7,032 bases of DNA from Planctomycetaceae bacterium (GTDB lineage: Bacteria; Planctomycetota; Planctomycetia; Pirellulales; Thermoguttaceae): positions 1 to 7,032 of the forward strand of contig JAIRLW010000508.1 of assembly GCA_031259095.1 (NCBI GenBank). The letters run 5' to 3'. Each line of letters opens with the position of its first letter. Position 1 is the stretch's first letter. This document shows, in pieces, positions 1 to 4,587 of the stretch. Below the pieces are notes generated by a model. That model did no database searches. It was not told the DNA's origin and worked only from the letters and a program-made list of their open reading frames with translations. The position numbers were made by a program, and so were the translations under genes.

Positions 1-133
1 GAAATGAGGTTGGTAAAAATGAAATCAAAATCTTTGTAAAAATTTCACTGATATATTACTTTTGATGAAATTTTCGAGGTATCCTTGTTTGTTCAAAAAT
101 AAAGTTTAATTTAACCGATACGGAACAACGATA

Positions 134-1312
134 ATGGAATTTATTAAAAAAATAATTATTTTTTTGTGTATAAGTGGTATCATTTTTAGTTGCGATATAG
201 GAAAAAGTAATGAACAGCCTATTGAACAATTGAACAATCCTTATGAGATTCTTCAAAAGTATCGTCAATGGTTAGAAAAGTGTTATTCAATGGAGTACAC
301 GTTTTCTGAAAAATCTTACGCAACGAAATTGACGGATGAGATTATTGCAGAACGATCTTATTCCAGTTCCAGTTTAGTACGTTTTGATAAAATAAACAAA
401 AGATTTTTTGTTTCTTGGCATGGTGTATCTGCGCCGGGTTTTATAACAAAAATGCAAACAATATCTTTGGGAAACTCTAAACTTATTAATGCATTAATTG
501 AAGGACAACTAAAAGATGGAAAAGAAAATCTCTCTCATGACGATTATCGTATTATAAGTTATCTTGATCCCGCACAATACAAATTAAATTTTGACGGAAA
601 GTTAAGTAGCCATGCGGGAAACTCTATCTTGGCTTTTGGAATTTTTTCAATGGGAAAGAAATATATCTTGCATGATATACATGATGCTTTTCAAAAAATG
701 AATCTTAATGTTGATCAACAACAATGGCAAGGACATAATGTTTATCGTTTGATTGGTATTGATGAAAAAGTTCGTTATGAATTATGGTTGGACCCGACAC
801 TTCAATTTATGCCGGTTCGTATATCGCTGTATGATAAAGAAATGGAACGTAACGATGTGAATTATTTTACATTTGATTTTGTTATAGAATCGTTTAGTAA
901 ATTAAAGTCCATTCCGTTACCGCAAAAATATCTTATTAAAATTGAGACTGCACATCAATGGTATGAAAAAAATGTACTTAAATCGATTCCCTCAAAGGAA
1001 ACAATTCAGGGCGAGATTAGTGTTACTTCAGTAGGGCATTCCTTTTCCGAGAAAGATTTTAAAATAACAATGCCAATCCCAAATTATACAGAAGTTTCGA
1101 TGCAAGATGCTCTGCAAATACAGTATGTTTGGCTTGATGGCGAGATAGTACCATTGACGGATGAACTTGCGTTGGCACGTATTCGCGGTCATGGTTTTAT
1201 TCCCGGAGTTCGGGAACCGCGTTTTTGGTTGATCGTTTCAGGGATTTTGATGATGGCTATTGCTCTTGGACTTAAAATTAAAGACTTTTTTTATAACAGG
1301 AAACAAAAGTAA
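134..1312 (+). CDS. Predicted LolA/LppX-like lipoprotein with C-terminal membrane anchor
   Basis: The 392-residue product starts with a charged, hydrophobic leader ending in IIFSC. Cys20 is a plausible lipidation site, although Phe at the -2 position is unusual for a lipobox. The body (about 35-315) is rich in alternating beta-type segments. It carries a stretch around 198-231 (W.GH.VYRL, then YELWLDP and FMPVRI) of the kind seen in LolA/LppX-like proteins, where a strand-turn-strand reports a bound or processed lipid or substrate. A hydrophobic helix at about 364-381 followed by KIKDFFYNRKQK would anchor the C-terminus, with the basic tail inside. The start has only a weak GGA at 122-124. 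The next gene follows within 2 bases of the stop codon by its longest reading (53 by the preferred start), so the two are surely cotranscribed. The fold assignment is inferred from pattern only; the function is unknown. A dual anchor, lipid at one end and helix at the other, would be odd. If Cys20 is not lipidated, the leader is an ordinary signal peptide or anchor. Confidence 0.72.
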   Translation: MEFIKKIIIFLCISGIIFSCDIGKSNEQPIEQLNNPYEILQKYRQWLEKCYSMEYTFSEKSYATKLTDEIIAERSYSSSSLVRFDKINKRFFVSWHGVSAPGFITKMQTISLGNSKLINALIEGQLKDGKENLSHDDYRIISYLDPAQYKLNFDGKLSSHAGNSILAFGIFSMGKKYILHDIHDAFQKMNLNVDQQQWQGHNVYRLIGIDEKVRYELWLDPTLQFMPVRISLYDKEMERNDVNYFTFDFVIESFSKLKSIPLPQKYLIKIETAHQWYEKNVLKSIPSKETIQGEISVTSVGHSFSEKDFKITMPIPNYTEVSMQDALQIQYVWLDGEIVPLTDELALARIRGHGFIPGVREPRFWLIVSGILMMAIALGLKIKDFFYNRKQK

Positions 1313-1350
1313 AGATGACCGTTGGCAAAAGCAAGATGATAATAAACAAA

Positions 1351-1357
1351 AGAAGGA
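1351..1357 (+). promoter_or_regulatory. Ribosome-binding site selecting ATG 1366
   Basis: AGAAGGA ends 8 bases before ATG 1366, an ideal Shine-Dalgarno spacing. The more upstream in-frame ATG at 1315 has only AGGA at 1298-1301, about 13 bases away. Starting at 1366 also removes a 17-residue basic extension and leaves a clean signal peptide, so two independent signs agree. Confidence 0.7.
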
Positions 1358-1365
1358 TGATTGAT

Positions 1366-2469
1366 ATGTTGCAGATCGTATTAGTTTCAATAATCTTTTT
1401 TGGTTTTTTCTTTCCGGCATTCGGTAACGAAAATACTGATAATGCTTTACCCGATCTGAAAAATATTGTTGTTGCTGGTCCGTACTGCGGAATTTATTCT
1501 CTTGCGGCATGTTTAGATGCTTTCGGTAAAACCTATTCGTTGGAGGAATTATTACATCCGGACTATATTGGTTCTTTTCGCGGCAGTACTAACGAAGAAC
1601 TGGTAAAAGCCGCTGAAAAATATGGTCTTTATGGAAAATGTTACGCCAATATGTTATGGCGGCAGCTTCAAGATGTTAAAGAACCGATGATACTTCATTT
1701 TCGTGGTAATAGTAACAGAGAATTTAATCACTGGGTTGCCTTTCTCGGAATGGAAGGAAATCATGTACGAATTCTTGATGTACCGCATGAAATTGCCAAT
1801 TTAACAATAGCGGAATTGCTCGCTCAATGGGATGGTGTTGCTATTCAAATTTCTGAAAATCCCATACAAGACGAACTGATTTGGCAATCGCGTTCGGATT
1901 ATATCTTTATTGTTCTGCTTATTCTCGGATGTTGTCTATTGTATAAAAGATATTTTCAAACGGACAATAAAATGACCTTGTCCAGATTGACACACCGTGA
2001 ATACCAACGGCAATTTTTTATACAGAGTGTTCTGTTGCTTGGAACTTGTGGTTTCATTGCAATTACTTATCATGCTTTGAGTCCTATCGGTTTTTTGAAA
2101 AACCCAACTGCTGTTGCGGAAGTAACCCGCCGCTATTATGCGGTTGATGTTCCAGAAATTAGCCTTAGTGAAATGCGGAAAATCTCCGAACAAAAAAACG
2201 CTGTTATTTATGATGCTCGGTATCATCGTGATTTTGAACGCGGAGCTATTCCTGATGCAATAAATTTGCCGATTGACTCTGATATTACGGAACGAAAAAA
2301 GATTTTACAGGGAATTAGTAAAACACAAAAAATTATTCTTTATTGTCAAAGTTCCGGTTGTGGTTTTTCTGACGAGGTGGCGTCATTTTTGAAATTCAAT
2401 GGTTATTATAATGTTTCAATTTTTCGCGGAGGTTATCGTGAATGGTCAGACTCTCAGAAACAACATTAA
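1366..2469 (+). CDS. Envelope protein: C39-like papain-fold domain, two membrane helices, C-terminal rhodanese domain
   Basis: The product is 367 residues from the preferred ATG 1366; the frame is open back to ATG 1315, which would give 384. Residues 1-20 form a signal peptide ending PAFG. The C39-like domain (about 30-165) has Cys41 in GPYCGIYSLAAC, His122 in FNHWVAFLG and Asp138 in RILDVPHE, matching the Cys-His-Asp order of C39 peptidases. The glutamine normally six residues before the cysteine is a valine here, so peptidase activity is uncertain. Helices at about 178-193 and 217-235 flank a basic loop, predicted cytoplasmic. This places the C39-like domain and the rhodanese domain (about 255-365) both outside the cytoplasm. 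The rhodanese part shows VIYDAR, GAIPDAINLP, the active loop CQSSGCG (Cys327, Cys332) and GGYREW. There is no ABC transporter module, so this is not a bacteriocin exporter. Neighbours suggest an envelope sulfur or thiol role; the substrate is unknown. Confidence 0.88.
   Translation: MLQIVLVSIIFFGFFFPAFGNENTDNALPDLKNIVVAGPYCGIYSLAACLDAFGKTYSLEELLHPDYIGSFRGSTNEELVKAAEKYGLYGKCYANMLWRQLQDVKEPMILHFRGNSNREFNHWVAFLGMEGNHVRILDVPHEIANLTIAELLAQWDGVAIQISENPIQDELIWQSRSDYIFIVLLILGCCLLYKRYFQTDNKMTLSRLTHREYQRQFFIQSVLLLGTCGFIAITYHALSPIGFLKNPTAVAEVTRRYYAVDVPEISLSEMRKISEQKNAVIYDARYHRDFERGAIPDAINLPIDSDITERKKILQGISKTQKIILYCQSSGCGFSDEVASFLKFNGYYNVSIFRGGYREWSDSQKQH
2428..2432 (+). promoter_or_regulatory. Ribosome-binding site selecting GTG 2438
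   Basis: GGAGG lies 5 bases before GTG 2438 and inside the coding sequence of the preceding rhodanese gene, where it encodes part of the FRGGY segment. The upstream in-frame ATG at 2399 has no comparable site. This supports a GTG start and translational coupling through a 32-base gene overlap. Confidence 0.72.
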
Positions 2470-2947
2470 ATTACCAAATTCGATTGGAAGTTCTCTTGAT
2501 TCCTTATTAACGTGGATTTTTGGTATTGTGATGCTGATAGCGGCAATTCCACATTGGGAAAATCCATATTATTTTCTTGGTTCGGTTTACGCTTATAAAA
2601 TTGTTGATTCGGGAATTGGGCAGATGGTTGCTATTTCATTGCCGTTTATTCAGTTGGTTCTTGCGGTTCTTTTATTGACACGGATTTTAACAAATGCTGC
2701 TCATTGGGTAAGTATGTTTTTATTTTCATGTTTTGCTGTTGTACAAACGGTTTCGTTTTTACGAGGTCTCGATATTTCTTGTGGCTGCTTTGGTCCGAAT
2801 CATGAAACAACAATCGGTTTCCAAACACTCTTTCTGGTTTATACTCTATTATTTTTATCTGTTATCCGAAATCTGCTTTGTTTGTTCAAAACAAGGTCTT
2901 ATCTTGCCAATCGTGAGACGAGCGAAACGCAGGGAATGAACCATTAA
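2438..2947 (+). CDS. MauE/DoxX-type four-helix membrane protein
   Basis: From the preferred GTG 2438 the product is 169 residues; an ATG at 2399 would give 182. Four hydrophobic helices are visible at about 24-40, 61-81, 89-107 and 128-147. Between helices 3 and 4 lies RGLDISCGCFGPN with Cys115 and Cys117, the signature seen in MauE/DoxX-like membrane proteins. MauE is needed for disulfide-containing methylamine dehydrogenase maturation, and relatives are thought to pass electrons or handle thiols across the membrane. The first helix is followed by HWENPYYF and a YAYKI segment, also typical of the family. The gene overlaps the end of the rhodanese gene by 32 bases, and rhodanese-MauE pairing is familiar from other bacteria. 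The likely role is membrane redox support for the extracytoplasmic thiol chemistry of the partner; this is inference. There is no sign of other methylamine-utilisation genes, so the mau name is not transferred. Confidence 0.85.
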   Translation: MNGQTLRNNIKLPNSIGSSLDSLLTWIFGIVMLIAAIPHWENPYYFLGSVYAYKIVDSGIGQMVAISLPFIQLVLAVLLLTRILTNAAHWVSMFLFSCFAVVQTVSFLRGLDISCGCFGPNHETTIGFQTLFLVYTLLFLSVIRNLLCLFKTRSYLANRETSETQGMNH

Positions 2948-3026
2948 ACTATCAAATACAAATAATTTCTTACAGTTATCTCGTTTCTTTATAACACTTA
3001 ATGTCTGGAATCATTATCTTTATTGG

Positions 3027-3059
3027 CTGTATTACTAACGGTCAAATACAGGCGTTTTT
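3027..3059 (+). terminator. Candidate intrinsic terminator of the left operon
   Basis: CTGTATT (3027-3033) and AATACAG (3045-3051) are perfect complements around an 11-base loop, and TTTTT follows at 3055-3059. The stem is AT-rich and three bases separate it from the T-run, so it is weaker than a textbook terminator. It lies about 80 bases after the MauE-type gene, the expected place for the end of the transcript. Confidence 0.5.
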
Positions 3060-3097
3060 GATATTTTTTAGTGATTAGTGGAATCAGTTTGATAATA

Positions 3098-3106
3098 TGC
3101 TATAAT
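3098..3106 (+). promoter_or_regulatory. Extended -10 promoter candidate (TGC-TATAAT)
   Basis: A perfect TATAAT at 3101-3106 is preceded directly by TGC, giving the TGn extended -10 form that can work without a good -35. The -35 position (about 3078-3083, GTGGAA) is indeed poor. Transcription would start near 3113 and reach the Rpn gene after a leader of roughly 280 bases. In AT-rich sequence such matches can occur by chance. Confidence 0.42.
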
Positions 3107-3138
3107 CTGAGTCCGGTTTTTTATTAACGATTTTCGAT

Positions 3139-3278
3139 AACTCTTTAACCATGAGTTTTCAGTGTAAGATGTTTGTTAATGCAGTAAAGAACATCTTAAT
3201 TTAGTAACGGCGCTTTCCAAAAGTTTTAAGCCGAAATTTCCGCGTTTTTCACCGATTGGGGGCATTTCGGATGTTTTT
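3139..3278 (+). ncRNA. Candidate structured leader or small RNA with three hairpins
   Basis: Three inverted repeats follow the promoter candidate. AACTC (3139-3143) pairs with GAGTT (3153-3157). TAAGATGTT (3165-3173) pairs perfectly over 9 bases with AACATCTTA (3190-3198). CCGAAAT (3231-3237) pairs with ATTTCGG (3264-3270) around a 26-base loop, and TTTTT follows at 3274-3278. The last could be a terminator of a short transcript, though its loop is long. No known riboswitch or RNA family is recognised. It could be a regulatory leader for the Rpn gene, a free small RNA or chance pairing. Confidence 0.3.
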
Positions 3279-3394
3279 GATGGAATGTGCAAAAGTGTAT
3301 TTACTCCAACTCTATTAAAAAACCTTGAAAATACCAGATATTTTGGGGAAAGTACCGTTTTTAACAAAACTCAGATATAAAAAGGAAAAGTGTT

Positions 3395-4327
3395 ATGAAA
3401 CAGAGAAAAAAACAAAGTCCAGGCGGAGAACGGGTGTTGATCTCGTTTGACTATGCGTTAAAACGGTTGTTGCGTAACAAATCCAATTATGATGTGTTGG
3501 AAGGATTTTTAAGCGAATTGCTGATGACCGACATTTCCGTCAAGAATATTGGTGAAAGCGAGAGCAATAAGGAACATGCAACCGATAAATCCAACCGTGT
3601 TGACATTCTGGTTGAAGACGAATCCGGCGAAATTATGTTGATCGAGTTACAATTTAACATCGAGTTGGATTATTTGCAACGGATGTTGTACGGAACCAGC
3701 AAGGCAATTACCGAACGCATGGTTCATGGAACGGAATACATGGAAGTGAAGAAAGTTTATTCGATCAACATTGTGTATTTTAATTTGGGACAGGGCGAAG
3801 ATTATGTTTATCACGGCAAAACCCATTTCACCGGTTTACACAAAAAGGATGAACTCCAACTTTCGGAGGAACAACGTAAAGTATTCAAGAAGGAAGTTGC
3901 AGGGGATATTTATCCCGAATATTACATTTTAAAGGTTAATAATTTTGACGATAGAACAAAAGATCAGCTTGATGAGTGGATTTATTTTTTTAAACACAAT
4001 GCGGTCAAAGATGAATTTAAAGCCAAAGGTTTAGACAAGGCGCGTGAGATTCTTGACCGCGACAAACTCACGCCGGAGGAACAAAAAGCCTACGACGCTG
4101 CACTGTGGGAACGTAGTAAAAAAGTAAGCGATGTTGCTTCCTCAAAAGAAGTAGGAAGAACAGAAGGAATAGAAATAGGGAGAAAAATAGGAAGAGAAGA
4201 AGGAAGAATAGAACGTGAAAAACTCGTGAAAGAACTTGAAAAGCGTGAAGAACGTGAAAAAGAGCTTCTTGCGGAGTTGACCCGGTTAAAACAAAACAAA
4301 CAAAATAATAAAAACATGTTCGAGTAA
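3395..4327 (+). CDS. Rpn/PDDEXK_2-family nuclease-transposase-like protein
   Basis: The 310-residue product belongs by pattern to the Rpn/PDDEXK_2 family, whose characterised members are DNA endonucleases that promote RecA-independent recombination. The N-terminal part has FDYALKRLLRNK and FLSELL. The core then shows Asp70 in NRVDILVED and Glu84-x-Gln86 in LIELQ, the D...ExQ form of the PD-(D/E)XK active site. QRMLYGTSKAITERM and KVYSINIVYF complete the nuclease region, ending near 205 with LDEWIYFFKHN. The tail (about 250-300) has glycine every fourth residue (254, 258, 262, 266, 270), then a Glu/Lys/Arg-rich predicted coiled coil. AAAGGA at 3381-3386, 8 bases upstream, supports this start. 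Length and domain order are normal for the family, so the gene appears intact. It stands alone: no flanking terminal repeats of a mobile element are seen. Whether it acts in recombination, defence or self-mobility cannot be told from the sequence. Confidence 0.9.
   Translation: MKQRKKQSPGGERVLISFDYALKRLLRNKSNYDVLEGFLSELLMTDISVKNIGESESNKEHATDKSNRVDILVEDESGEIMLIELQFNIELDYLQRMLYGTSKAITERMVHGTEYMEVKKVYSINIVYFNLGQGEDYVYHGKTHFTGLHKKDELQLSEEQRKVFKKEVAGDIYPEYYILKVNNFDDRTKDQLDEWIYFFKHNAVKDEFKAKGLDKAREILDRDKLTPEEQKAYDAALWERSKKVSDVASSKEVGRTEGIEIGRKIGREEGRIEREKLVKELEKREEREKELLAELTRLKQNKQNNKNMFE
4146..4261 (+). repeat. Purine-rich low-complexity tract with 12-base direct repeat
   Basis: The coding strand is almost all purine from about 4146 to 4212, encoding the G-x3-G-x3-G tail of the Rpn-family protein. 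GAACGTGAAAAA occurs at 4211-4222 and again at 4250-4261, exactly 13 codons apart. Repeat slippage in whole codons here would change tail length without breaking the frame. Confidence 0.7.
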
Positions 4328-4352
4328 CTTCTAAAAACTCAAATTTTATCTT

Positions 4353-4371
4353 ACAGTCAATGGCTGTTTTT
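4353..4371 (+). terminator. Intrinsic terminator after the Rpn-family gene
   Basis: ACAGTC (4353-4358) pairs with GGCTGT (4362-4367), with one G-T wobble and a 3-base loop, and TTTTT follows at 4367-4371. It sits 26 bases beyond the stop codon. The stem is short, so termination may be partial; the long palindrome directly downstream could add to it. Confidence 0.5.
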
Positions 4372-4375
4372 AATT

Positions 4376-4466
4376 GCATGCAGAGGACGCAGATTATGAG
4401 GATTTACGCTGATCGGCTTAATATTTCCATCGGCGCAAATCTGTTTTATCGGCGTTTTCTGCGTGC
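4376..4466. repeat. Long imperfect palindrome, probable dispersed intergenic hairpin repeat
   Basis: The arms 4376-4413 and 4429-4466 are complementary at 27 of 38 positions, with six of the mismatches becoming G-U pairs in RNA, around a 15-base loop. A few more A-T pairs extend it outward to about 4369-4473. The arms carry cgcagat/atcggcg-type words; ATCGGC appears three times (4412, 4429, 4448). From memory, such cgcagat-rich palindromes occur as repeated intergenic elements in several bacterial phyla, but copy number in this genome cannot be seen here. It encodes no protein. It may serve as a transcriptional insulator or terminator between the Rpn gene and the next one, or be a relic of a small mobile hairpin. 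Confidence 0.72.
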
Positions 4467-4587
4467 AAATAAATAATGTAATGACATAAAAAATTAAGTT
4501 TTTAGAAATTCCCTTCGGTAATTACCTAATTTTCTAGGCGTGAATTTTGGGAACAATTGGGAAGATTGAATTATTAGAGACAACCTT

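Larger units (their letters stand above)
2948..3394 (+). other. 447-base intergenic region with terminator, promoter and inverted repeats
   Basis: No supported protein gene lies here. In order it holds a hairpin with a T-run (3027-3059), an extended -10 promoter (3098-3106) and three inverted repeats (3139-3157, 3165-3198, 3231-3270). The + strand frame 3180-3380 is open for 66 codons but has no start near its beginning and no ribosome-binding site, so it is not called as a gene. The antisense frame over 3176-3367 is likewise unsupported. The region could be a long 5' leader of the Rpn gene or a separate small RNA. Confidence 0.6.

Noticed and set aside
3..65. Open frame from the window edge to TGA 63-65, possible tail of an upstream gene (ends in KISLIYYF)
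   Set aside because: Only about 20 codons are visible and the overlapping frame 1-39 is also open to a stop; neither can be supported as coding.
85..112. TTGTTT ... TAATTT as a -35/-10 pair before the first gene
   Set aside because: Both boxes are poor matches in very AT-rich sequence with 16-base spacing; chance is likely.
1238..1510. Antisense open frame across the junction of the first two genes
   Set aside because: It is a shadow of two well-supported + strand genes and has no recognisable domain.
1366..2469. Bacteriocin-type C39 ABC exporter
   Set aside because: There is no ATP-binding or six-helix transporter domain; the C-terminus is a rhodanese domain instead.
2733..2939. Second + frame within the MauE-type gene
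   Set aside because: It lies wholly inside a gene with clear family motifs and has no own ribosome-binding site.
4068..4379. Antisense open frames rich in Leu, Phe and Ser opposite the Rpn tail
   Set aside because: Their composition is the direct result of the purine-rich repeat on the + strand; they resemble membrane segments only by that artefact.
4503..4536. Inverted words TAGAAATT and AATTTTCTA around a CTTCGG loop
   Set aside because: The pairing is interrupted and AT-rich; no T-run follows and no known element is recognised.
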